From the NCBI GenBank assembly GCA_002005325.1, contig CP017315.1, positions 1,364,001 through 1,428,000 on the forward strand: 64,000 bases of DNA, in the 5' to 3' direction. Positions 25,885 to 34,028 of the stretch are shown piece by piece. The position numbers were made by a program, and so were the translations under genes. The notes beneath the pieces were generated by a model. It saw only the letters and a list, made by a program, of their open reading frames with translations, made no database searches and was not told where the DNA came from. Each line of letters starts with the position of its first letter. Position 1 is the stretch's first letter. This DNA is from Candidatus Tokpelaia hoelldoblerii. GTDB taxonomy: Bacteria > Pseudomonadota > Alphaproteobacteria > Rhizobiales > Rhizobiaceae.

Positions 25885-26124
25885 ATGGGCGACATTATCA
25901 ACCTCAGGACACAGCGCAAACGCAAACGCCGGGCGGAAGAAGCGCGCAAGGCACAAGAAAACCGTGTGTCTTTTGGCCGCACCGGGCCCGACAAGCAGCT
26001 TGAGCGGCTGAAACAGGGGCGGGACCGGCGTTTTCTTGATCAAAACAGGTTGGAACGTCAAACAAGCCATGCAGACAATCAACTGGAACAAAGCAGCGAT
26101 CCGCAAGGTCTCCGTCCGTCTTGA
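25885..26124 (+). CDS. DUF4169 family protein
   Basis: A very basic small protein (79 residues). The start MGDIINLRTQRKRKRRAEEARKAQ (split here by its charged helix) and ENRVSFGRT are the DUF4169 pattern; relatives I know are about 60 residues. The last 18 residues overlap the next gene by 56 bases in another frame and look unlike the family, so the usual stop may have been lost. It starts 8 bases after sspB and is likely in its operon. Function unknown; the charge suggests nucleic acid contact. Confidence 0.7.
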   Translation: MGDIINLRTQRKRKRRAEEARKAQENRVSFGRTGPDKQLERLKQGRDRRFLDQNRLERQTSHADNQLEQSSDPQGLRPS

Positions 26125-26329
26125 CGGCCACGCCACCAGTTTCTCACTGGAACAGCCGTTTCTGGATATTCTGAAAACCATGGCGCAAAACCGCAAAATC
26201 GCTTTTGCCCGCCTTGTCGCGCAGATTGATGAAAGCCGACCTGCCCATATCAACCTGTCTTCAGCGTTGCGGCTTGCAGTTCTCGAAAGCCTGACAAAGC
26301 ATATTGCATCTCCAGCTGTAAACCATTAA
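26069..26329 (+). CDS. Ribbon-helix-helix domain protein
   Basis: About 86 residues. IRKVSVRLDGHATSFSLEQPFLDILKTMA resembles the RHH_4-type domain found in small alphaproteobacterial proteins, with the beta strand RKVSVRLDGH followed by helices. ATG 26069 is chosen because residues before it are family-unlike; there is no clear ribosome site and the start lies inside the DUF4169 frame, so translation may be coupled. A DNA-binding role is possible but not shown. Confidence 0.65.
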   Translation: MQTINWNKAAIRKVSVRLDGHATSFSLEQPFLDILKTMAQNRKIAFARLVAQIDESRPAHINLSSALRLAVLESLTKHIASPAVNH

Positions 26330-26338
26330 AAAACATCC

Positions 26339-27430
26339 ATGGACTATTTTAACCACGATAGAATGACAACAGGCTTGAAAAACGCCGAAGATCTGGCGGA
26401 GTTTTCTGTTACAGCTGTTCTGAAGCGTGATGTTTTCTCAGAAACACGCATGGGCTTTTTTATTGATGATCCCCATACCCGCCTTATCCGCCGTATTGTC
26501 ACCGCGGCTCCATGGTGGTCGCGTCCGCTTGCCTGGTGTCTCGCCCGGCGTGAAATCCGCGGGTTGAAAAAAGTGCGCGGCCTTGCCGGTGTGCCGCAAC
26601 TGATCGCGCTTGACAAGCACGGCCTTTACCGCTCATGGACAGAAGGCACGCCACTGCATCTCGCACGCCCTGATCAAGCGGAGTTTTACCACAGCGCCCA
26701 CAGGATTCTGCGCGACCTGCGCCGGCTTGGCGTGACACATAATGACCTTGCCAAGCCGCAAAACTGGCTGATGACACCGCAAGGCAGGGCGGAGCTGATC
26801 GACTTTCAGCTTGCCAGCGTGCATAAAAGACGCGGGGGCCTTTACCGCTATTTCGCTTACGAGGATTTTCGCCATCTTATCAAACAGAAGCGCAGCTTTG
26901 CGCCGCATCTGATGACGGCAACTGAATGGCGCATTGTCAATAACCGTTCCTGGCCGTCACGGCTGTGGCTTGCCACCGGCAAGAAGGTGTATAACTTTTT
27001 CACCCGCAGCCTGTTCAACTGGTCAGACGGGGAAGGCACCGGTGACCGGCTGCAATTGCAGGGGCCGTCCATCACCCGCCAGTTGCAGGCTGATGATGAT
27101 ATCCGCGCTGTCGCATTGAGCCTTTATTCCCTGCCCGCCAAGGGCGTGGGGCTTTATGCCTTTGTCGAAACCGACACCCATGATGAAAAATCCATCCGCA
27201 AGCTGCTGAAGGGCCAGAAGGTTGAACTGATCCAACCGGTCAGCACCCTGCCGCGGCGCAAGGACGGCACTGTGCGCGCCGATATTTTGCAGCTTATCGC
27301 CATGAACCAGATGACGGAGCTTGATACGGTTCTCACCCATGAACCGGAACTGGGCCCGCTCATCACCCCGATTGCTGAAAACCGTTTAAACTTCACCGAC
27401 CGGCGCATCACCGCAACTGAAGGCAAATAA
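26339..27430 (+). CDS. Kinase-like protein (RIO/ABC1-type catalytic loop) with acyl-CoA-synthetase-like tail
   Basis: 363 residues. Residues 130-160 hold a catalytic loop of the atypical kinase type: THNDLAKPQNWL (HND 134-136, Asn 142) and IDFQLA (155-157), where DFQ replaces the usual DFG. RSWTEGTPL near 98-106 resembles the hinge region of RIO or LPS-type kinases. From about 250 on the protein changes: VGLYAFVETD, then LPRRKDGTVRADILQLIA, a pattern like the C-terminal lid domain of AMP-forming acyl-CoA synthetases with its A10-type lysine region. The substrate is unknown. The gene follows the RHH gene by 9 bases, at the end of the ssrA-sspB-side cluster. The two-part reading is an inference from motifs. 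Confidence 0.65.
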   Translation: MDYFNHDRMTTGLKNAEDLAEFSVTAVLKRDVFSETRMGFFIDDPHTRLIRRIVTAAPWWSRPLAWCLARREIRGLKKVRGLAGVPQLIALDKHGLYRSWTEGTPLHLARPDQAEFYHSAHRILRDLRRLGVTHNDLAKPQNWLMTPQGRAELIDFQLASVHKRRGGLYRYFAYEDFRHLIKQKRSFAPHLMTATEWRIVNNRSWPSRLWLATGKKVYNFFTRSLFNWSDGEGTGDRLQLQGPSITRQLQADDDIRAVALSLYSLPAKGVGLYAFVETDTHDEKSIRKLLKGQKVELIQPVSTLPRRKDGTVRADILQLIAMNQMTELDTVLTHEPELGPLITPIAENRLNFTDRRITATEGK

Positions 27431-27448
27431 CACAGCAGGCCACAGCAC

Positions 27449-29272
27449 CTAGAGCGGTGCGGCAGCCTGTCGCAGCCATGCGCGCTCTGCATCATCGACA
27501 AAGGATGCAAGTGCTTCATAAACGCGGGCATGATAGGCATCAAGCCAGTTGCGTTCCTCATCATTCAAAAGCGCCGTGACAATCAGGCGGCGGTCAATCG
27601 GGCACAGGGTCAGGGTTTCAAAAGCCAGCATCGGCAAATCACCGCCGGCCGGAGTTGCTGCTTTACTAATCAGCAGCAGGTTTTCAATGCGGATGCCAAA
27701 TGCCCCTTCACGGTAATAACCCGGCTCATTGGAAACAATCATCCCGGCCAGTAATTCCTGGGCACCGGCGCGCGAGATGGATTGCGGCCCTTCATGCACC
27801 GACAAAAACGCCCCCACGCCGTGGCCAGTGCCGTGCGCATAATCAAAGCCGTTTTGCCACAAGGCAATACGCGCCAGCACATCAATATCCTGCCCGCGGG
27901 TGCCTTGGGGAAAACGCGCCATGCTCAGGGCGATCATGCCTTTCAGCACCAGGGTAAAACAGCGCCTTTCCTCTTCCCCCGCCGCGCCAATCGCTACAGT
28001 ACGGGTAATATCGGTGGTGCCGTCACGATATTGCGCACCGGAATCAACCAGATACAATTCACCCGCCTGCAATGGGCGGCTGGTTTGGGTGGTCACGCGA
28101 TAATGGATAACCGCCCCGTCCGCACCCGCGCCGGAAATTGTATCAAAGGAAATATCCTCAAGCTTCGAGTGCAGCTCTTCCGCCGTCTGCGCACGCAATT
28201 CCTCCAGCTTGCGCACTACAGAAATTTCATCCTGTGTGCCGGGCTTCTGCCCGTCAAGCCAGGCAAAAAATCTGACCAGCGCCACACCGTCACGCATGTG
28301 CGCCGCGCGGGCGCCTTGCCTCTCGGCACTGTTTTTAACCGCACGCGGCAGCCGCGCCGGATCACGCCCTTCCACAACCTTGCCGCCCGCGGCCTCAACA
28401 ATCTGGCTCAGGCGCTGGGCCGCCAGCCCAGGGTCAAGCAGCACCGCCTTGCCGCCTTGCGCCATGGCGTGCAGGCGCTCTTGCAGGGCAGCCGGCGGCG
28501 CTGTTTCACACAATTCACCCAAGGCGGCTTTTTCTTCTGCTCCAAGCTTGCGCCCGTCAATAAACAATTCCGCCCGCCCGGCCGCCGGTATCACGGCAAA
28601 GGAAAGCGGCAACGGCGTATTGGCGACATCGCTACCCCGGATATTGAAACACCAGGCAATGGAAGACGGGTCGGTCAAAACCGTTGCCACCGCCCCAAGG
28701 CGGGCAATATCCTGCTGCATTTCAGCAAGCTTTTCCCCCGCCGGTTTGCCTGCCAGCTGTTGCGGCTGCAAAGTGACACGGCCAAGCGGCGGTTGCGGCT
28801 GATCATCCCAGACAGCATCAAGCGGATTTTCCGCCAGGCTGACAAGCTCTCCACCGACCTTTTGCAACGCCTCACGCAGACGGCGCGCCCCGTCAATCGT
28901 ATGCAGCCACGGATCAAAGCCGATTTTTAACCCGCCGCCATTCTGCTCCAGCCAGGTGGCCGGTGGCGTGGCCACCAGATTCTCATAAGAAAACACCGCC
29001 GCATCGGTTTGCTTGCGGACTTGCAAGGTATAACGGCCATCAACGAAAATCAGCGCCTTGTCACGCAACACCAGCGCCACACCGGCCGAGCCGGTAAAAC
29101 CGGTCAGCCAGCCAAGGCGCTGTGCGTGCGGCGGCACATATTCGCCCTGATGCTCATCAGCACGCGGCACCAGAAAACCATCCAGCCCGAGACGGGCAAG
29201 CGCCCCGCGCAATTTTTCCACCCGTGGAGCCCCGTTAGCGAGGTTTGTTGTCACGTCAAAAGATTGAAACAT
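27449..29272 (-). CDS. pepP: Aminopeptidase P family metallopeptidase (M24)
   Basis: Cleaves N-terminal residues before proline, a cytosolic dimetal enzyme. The 607-residue three-domain form has two creatinase-like N-terminal domains and a C-terminal pita-bread domain. Metal ligands are visible: Asp in LVDSGAQY and TTDITRTV, His in HGTGHGVGAFLSVHEG, Glu in SNEPGYYREG and in the IRIENLL segment. ATG 29272 lies inside the prmA end (17-base overlap), so the two are coupled. Confidence 0.9.
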   Translation of the reverse strand: MFQSFDVTTNLANGAPRVEKLRGALARLGLDGFLVPRADEHQGEYVPPHAQRLGWLTGFTGSAGVALVLRDKALIFVDGRYTLQVRKQTDAAVFSYENLVATPPATWLEQNGGGLKIGFDPWLHTIDGARRLREALQKVGGELVSLAENPLDAVWDDQPQPPLGRVTLQPQQLAGKPAGEKLAEMQQDIARLGAVATVLTDPSSIAWCFNIRGSDVANTPLPLSFAVIPAAGRAELFIDGRKLGAEEKAALGELCETAPPAALQERLHAMAQGGKAVLLDPGLAAQRLSQIVEAAGGKVVEGRDPARLPRAVKNSAERQGARAAHMRDGVALVRFFAWLDGQKPGTQDEISVVRKLEELRAQTAEELHSKLEDISFDTISGAGADGAVIHYRVTTQTSRPLQAGELYLVDSGAQYRDGTTDITRTVAIGAAGEEERRCFTLVLKGMIALSMARFPQGTRGQDIDVLARIALWQNGFDYAHGTGHGVGAFLSVHEGPQSISRAGAQELLAGMIVSNEPGYYREGAFGIRIENLLLISKAATPAGGDLPMLAFETLTLCPIDRRLIVTALLNDEERNWLDAYHARVYEALASFVDDAERAWLRQAAAPL

Positions 29273-30149
29273 CACCAGCCTGCCGTTTCAGATGAATCGT
29301 TACCCAGCCTTCACGATGAAGGGTTTCCTGATGTTGTAACCCTTCCGCCAGATAGGCCGCAAGCACTTTATCGTGCTGGCTGTCCAGAATACCGGAAAGA
29401 ATGACAGAACCGCCAGCCGCAACCTGCCGCGCCATCGCGGGCGCAAGTTCAATCAGCGGCAAAGCCAGAATATTGGCGACAATCAGGTCAAAAGGCCGGC
29501 GCTTCTGCATCTCTTCATGGTCAAAGCCGATCGCCGTCACCGCCGCCACCCATTGTTCCACCCCGTTCAGGCGGATATTGTCCACCGCCACTTCCGTCGC
29601 CACCGGGTCTATATCACTCGCCAGTATCGGCATGGGGTGCAATTTGGCCATGGCAATCGCCAGCACGCCGCTGCCGGTGCCCAAATCCAGCGCATTATGC
29701 GGCTTTTCGCTTTCCACCACCCTGGCAACCATTTCAAGGCAACCCGCCGTCGTGCCATGATGGCCGGTGCCGAATGCCTGCCCGGCATCAATTTCTACCG
29801 CAAGATCGCCGCTTTCAATTTTATCGCGGTCATGCGAACCATGCACGAAAAACCGTCCCGCCCGCACCGGCCGCAACCCGGCAAGGCTGTGCTTGACCCA
29901 GTCGATTTCCGGCAGGACTTCTGTTTGCAACGCCTCTGCCGCCACATTGGCGGCTTGCGCAAAGCGTTGCCTTGTTTCAGCCGCTTGCGCCTCATCAATA
30001 TAAACAGAAACTTCAAACAAAGCCGCCGCCTCATCAAGTTCAACAATGGCAACCGGATAGCCATCCTCTTCAAAAACGGTTTCTATAGCAGCGTAAATTG
30101 CTTCTGCCTGTGCCTTTGCTGCGGCGATATACAAACGAATTTGTCTCAA
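29256..30149 (-). CDS. prmA: Ribosomal protein L11 methyltransferase
   Basis: SAM-dependent trimethylation of ribosomal protein L11. 297 residues; the SAM loop ALDLGTGSGVLAIA is near residue 150, preceded by DAGQAFGTGHHGTT and followed by NILALPLIEL. The start is TTG at 30149 with AGGATG eight bases upstream. It lies 4 bases after the SCO gene and overlaps pepP, suggesting one three-gene operon. Confidence 0.92.
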   Translation of the reverse strand: MRQIRLYIAAAKAQAEAIYAAIETVFEEDGYPVAIVELDEAAALFEVSVYIDEAQAAETRQRFAQAANVAAEALQTEVLPEIDWVKHSLAGLRPVRAGRFFVHGSHDRDKIESGDLAVEIDAGQAFGTGHHGTTAGCLEMVARVVESEKPHNALDLGTGSGVLAIAMAKLHPMPILASDIDPVATEVAVDNIRLNGVEQWVAAVTAIGFDHEEMQKRRPFDLIVANILALPLIELAPAMARQVAAGGSVILSGILDSQHDKVLAAYLAEGLQHQETLHREGWVTIHLKRQAGDVSIF

Positions 30150-30153
30150 AATT

Positions 30154-30720
30154 TCATCCTGCGCTGTTTATCAGGGTTTTCAATTTGTCCATTGCCGCTG
30201 CATCACCGGCGGCAAAAGGAATGGCGTCAAACGGCACACCGTTTTTCTTGATAAGAATAACCGCGGCCGTATGATCAAAGGTATAATCGCCGTCGCTCAT
30301 CTCAACCCTTTGCGCCACAGCATTGAAAAACTTCAATGCCTTGTCAATTTCTTTTTGCGTGCCGCGCAGGCCGGTCACCTGACCGGAAACATTGGTGATA
30401 TAGTCATGAAAACGTTCCTGCGTATCCCGCTCAGGGTCAATGGTGATAAACCAGATATTGACCTTATCGGAATCCTTGCCCAGTTCTGTCAGCCAGCCTT
30501 CCATATCCACCAGCGTTGTCGGACAGACATCCGGGCATGACGTATAGCCGAAAAACACCGCTGACGGCCTGGCGCGTATATCATCAAGCGTCACCGTTTC
30601 GCCATTGATACTGGTCATGGTGAAATCCGGTTTTGTCAGGGTGTGGATTCCCCACAACAACCCGCTAAAGACAGCCGCCAGCGCCACAAAACCAATAGCG
30701 TAAAGAATATCTTTTTTCAT
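30154..30720 (-). CDS. SCO1/SenC family copper chaperone
   Basis: Thioredoxin-fold membrane protein that delivers copper for the CuA site of cytochrome c oxidase. 188 residues: an N-terminal membrane anchor (about 5-25), the copper-binding CxxxC in FGYTSCPDVCPT, ITIDPERDT, and the ligand His in YTFDHTAAV. ATG 30720 has GGAGAGG upstream; the longer frame to 30918 has no family match. No oxidase genes are in the window. Confidence 0.9.
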   Translation of the reverse strand: MKKDILYAIGFVALAAVFSGLLWGIHTLTKPDFTMTSINGETVTLDDIRARPSAVFFGYTSCPDVCPTTLVDMEGWLTELGKDSDKVNIWFITIDPERDTQERFHDYITNVSGQVTGLRGTQKEIDKALKFFNAVAQRVEMSDGDYTFDHTAAVILIKKNGVPFDAIPFAAGDAAAMDKLKTLINSAG

Positions 30721-30857
30721 ATGTGACAAACCTCTCCATGAAAACCGGTTTATAGCAAGATTATGGCATTTTTTCCATGCCCCGGCGCAAACTTTCTGAT
30801 AAAGCTGTTTTCCGGCAAGAGGGATGGGCCATTTTGCCGCAGCCGGACAGGAATGAT

Positions 30858-31487
30858 ATGAACAATAACAATGATTTGCGCTTTCAGGACAGCGCCCCGC
30901 GCATTCATTCCACCGCACGGCTGAAAACCTGCCGCGTAGGGCGCTACAGCGAAATCGGCGAACGGGTGCTCCTGCATGATGTGACGCTTGGTGACTTCAG
31001 CTATTTTGAACGCCATGCTGAAGCGATTTACGCCGATATCGGCCGCTTTTGCTCGATTACCGCCCATACCCGCATCAACGCGCTTGAACACCCGATGGCG
31101 CGGGCAAGCACGCATAAATTCACCTATCGCCCCAATGAATATTTCCGCTATCTGCCGCTGGATTCCACTTTCCGTGAACAACGCGCCACAAAGCGCGTGA
31201 CCATCGGCCATGATGTGTGGATCAGCCATGGCGCTGTTATCATGCCCGGCCTCACCATCGGCCACGGCGCGGTGATCGGCGCCAATGCGGTGGTGACAAA
31301 AAATGTCGCGCCCTATGAAATTGCCGCCGGTGTACCGGCCAGAAAAATCCGTATGCGGTTTGCAGCAGATATTATTGAATCCCTGCTCGCCCTTGAATGG
31401 TGGAATTGGGAAATGGACAAGCTCTATCGCGCTATCCCCGATATGCAAACACTCCCTATCAGTGATTTCATCGCTAAATGGCGCTGA
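30858..31487 (+). CDS. Hexapeptide-repeat acyltransferase (left-handed beta-helix)
   Basis: About 209 residues with repeated hexapeptides forming a left-handed beta-helix: GRYSEIGER, LGDFSYFER, ADIGRFCSI and, after an insert, IGHDVWISHGAVIMPGLTIGHGAVIGANAVVT. The insert INALEHPMARASTHKF and the C-terminal WWNWE pattern match the transferases often linked to phosphonate genes and related to Vat-type acetyltransferases. No phn genes lie nearby, so the acceptor is unknown. ATG 30858 has AGGA six bases upstream. It is divergent from the SCO gene and converges on uvrD. Confidence 0.8.
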   Translation: MNNNNDLRFQDSAPRIHSTARLKTCRVGRYSEIGERVLLHDVTLGDFSYFERHAEAIYADIGRFCSITAHTRINALEHPMARASTHKFTYRPNEYFRYLPLDSTFREQRATKRVTIGHDVWISHGAVIMPGLTIGHGAVIGANAVVTKNVAPYEIAAGVPARKIRMRFAADIIESLLALEWWNWEMDKLYRAIPDMQTLPISDFIAKWR

Positions 31488-31497
31488 GGTTCACCGG

Positions 31498-33942
31498 TTA
31501 TACCTTGCGGACAAAACTGTCCATCACCCGTTTTTCACCCGCTTTGTCAAAGGCAATCGTCAGCTTGTTGCCATCAATGGCCACAATATTGCCATTGCCG
31601 AATTTGGTGTGAAACACCCGCTCGCCAAGGCTGAAAGCCGATTCTGCCCTGATACTGGCTTTGCTGACAACCTCGCCGTCAATCACCCGCCCGCGCCGTG
31701 CTTCCGCCTCGCCATAGCCGATACGCTCAACCCGCGCGCCGGAGCGTGTCCCCCAATTGTTGCGCGTTGCGTCCGAGCGGTTCTGCTGCGCCCGCTGCCA
31801 CCCCGGGGTGGCGTAATTTCCCTCAAACGGATCATGGCGGTCAAACCGCGACTGCTGGCCATAGCCGCCAAAGGCAGTATCAGCATCGGCAACCTCAACA
31901 TGTTCCGGCGGCAGTTCATCCAGAAAGCGTGACGGCAGGGTGGATTGCCACAATCCGTGAATGCGCCGGTTGGAAACAAACCAGATATGCAGGTTCTTGC
32001 GCGCCCGCGTCAGCCCGACATAGGCAAGGCGGCGCTCTTCCTCAAGGCCGGAGCGGCCGCCCTCATCCAGCGCGCGCTGATGCGGAAACAGCCCTTCTTC
32101 CCAGCCGGGCAAAAATACCGTGTCAAATTCCAGCCCTTTGGCTGAATGCAGTGTCATAATGGTGACAGCATCCAGATGCTCATTCCGGTCGCTATCCATA
32201 ACCAGCGAAATATGCTCCAGAAAACCGCGCAGACTGTCAAATTCTTCCAGCGAGCGGACAAGTTCTTTCAGGTTTTCAATACGCCCTTCCGCCTCCGGTG
32301 TGCGCTCATTCCGCCACAGCGCCATATAGCCGGATTCATCCAGTACAGTTTCTGCCAGTTCTGTATGCGGTGTGGTATCAAGCAGCTTCTGCCAGCGGCG
32401 GAAATTTTCCACCACCTCGCGCAAGGCACTGCGCGGCCTGGGCTTCAACTCATCCGTTTCAACCAGTTCTGCCGCCGCCGCCAGAAGCGGAATGCCACGT
32501 TGCCGCGCCGCGTCACGAAGCTGGCGGAGGCTTGCTTCCCCAAGGCCGCGCTTCGGCGTGTTGATAATCCGCTCCAGCGCCAGATCATCCGCCGGTTGCG
32601 CCACCACGCGCAAATAGGCAAGGGCATCACGGATTTCCATCCGCTAAAAAAACCGCGGCCCGCCGATCACCCGGTAATTCAGCCCTAACGTGGCAAAGCG
32701 GTCTTCAAACTCGCGCATCTGAAACGAGGCACGCACCAGAATCGCCATGCTGTTGAGCGTTTCACCCTTATTCTGCAACGCCTCAATTTCCTCACCGGCA
32801 GCACGGGCTTCCTCTTCCGAATCCCATGCCGCGTGCACTTGCACCTTCCGCGCCTCATCCACCGGCGTATCAGTAAACAGTGTTTTGCCCAGCCGCCCGT
32901 CATTATGGGCGATAAGGTGCGAGGCCGCGCCCAGAATATGCGCGGTCGAGCGGTAATTGCGCTCAAGCCGGATGACAGCCGCACCGGGAAAGTCTTTTTC
33001 AAAGCGCAGAATATTGTCCACTTCCGCGCCGCGCCAGCCGTAAATCGACTGGTCATCATCGCCGACACAGCACAGATTGACTGTTTCCCCCTTCGGCCGC
33101 TGCGCCAGCAGGCGCAGCCACAGATATTGCGCGGTGTTGGTGTCCTGATATTCATCAACCAGAATATAGCGGAACTTGCGGTGATATTCGCGCAGCACAT
33201 CGGGGTTCTGCTGGAAAATACGGATGGGAAGCAACAGCAGATCACCAAAATCACAGGCATTCAGCATTTGCAGCCGCTCCTGATAGGCGCGGTAAAGCTC
33301 ACGCCCGCGGCCATTGCCAAAAGAACGCGCATCCCCTTCAGAAATCTGCTCCGGCGACAGGCCGCGGTTTTTCCAGCCATCAATCATCTGGGCAAAGGTG
33401 CGCGCCGGCCAGCGCTTGTCATCCAGTCCCTCCGCCTGAACAAGCTGTCTTACCAGCCGGATAACATCATCCGTATCCAGAATGGTGAAACTGGAATTAA
33501 GCCCCGCCAGTTCGGCATGGCGGCGCAGCAATTTAACGCCGATAGAGTGAAACGTGCCAAGCCACGGCATACCTTCCACCGTATCGCCAAGCAGCTGGCC
33601 AATCCGCATTTTCATCTCGCGCGCTGCCTTGTTGGTAAAGGTGACAGCCAAAATCTGGCTCGGATAGGCAAGGCCGAGCGACAGGATGTGGGCAATACGC
33701 GTGGTCAGCACCCGTGTCTTGCCGGTTCCCGCACCGGCAAGCACCAGAACCGGCCCTTCTGTGGTCAGGACCGCCCGGCGCTGTTCAGGGTTAAGGCTGG
33801 CAATATAATCCGGCTCACCCGCCTGCGCCTGCGCCTGCCGCGCCGCTAAAGCGCGCGCGGCAATACCGCCGGACTTCCCCGGCTTCTGCCCCGGCTCATC
33901 GTCATCAAAGAACGGCATATCATCGTCAGGAAAATCACTCAT
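31498..33942 (-). pseudogene. uvrD: DNA helicase UvrD/PcrA interrupted by an in-frame amber codon
   Basis: SF1 helicase for mismatch and excision repair. The frame is open for 815 codons from ATG 33942 to the stop at 31498, except for one TAG at 32644-32646. Motifs before it: GAGTGKTRVLT (I), YILVDEYQDTN (II), DDQSIYGWRGA (III), and VIGGPRFF directly before the stop. After it come RMEIRDALAYLRV, TLHSAKGLEFDTVF (V) and VGLTRARKNL (VI). The family reads GGxxFFER here, so GAG to TAG (one substitution) at the conserved Glu explains it. An ATG two codons after the stop could let ribosomes restart. Options are a recent pseudogene, a base-calling error by a run of seven T, suppression, or a split protein. 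Confidence 0.85.
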
Positions 33943-34028
33943 CCTTATGGATTTAGGGTATTTCTCACGCAAATGCCAGAGCCTTTACGCAAAAGCTGTG
34001 CAAACAGCTTCCCATAAAATCTGCCCCC

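Noticed and set aside
27782..28930. 382-codon plus-strand frame opposite pepP
   Set aside because: Shadow of the M24 peptidase gene, with Arg/His/Gln-rich composition.
30721..30857. Riboswitch or small RNA in the SCO/acyltransferase divergent gap
   Set aside because: The 137 bp show no conserved aptamer pattern and are adequately explained as two promoters.
31498..32640. Separate C-terminal helicase gene of 380 codons
   Set aside because: It is in the same frame as the upstream 442-codon helicase part and continues its motif order after one TAG, so it is one interrupted uvrD, not a second gene.
32833..33849. 338-codon plus-strand frame opposite uvrD
   Set aside because: Antisense shadow; no recognisable motif and uvrD motifs are clear on the other strand.
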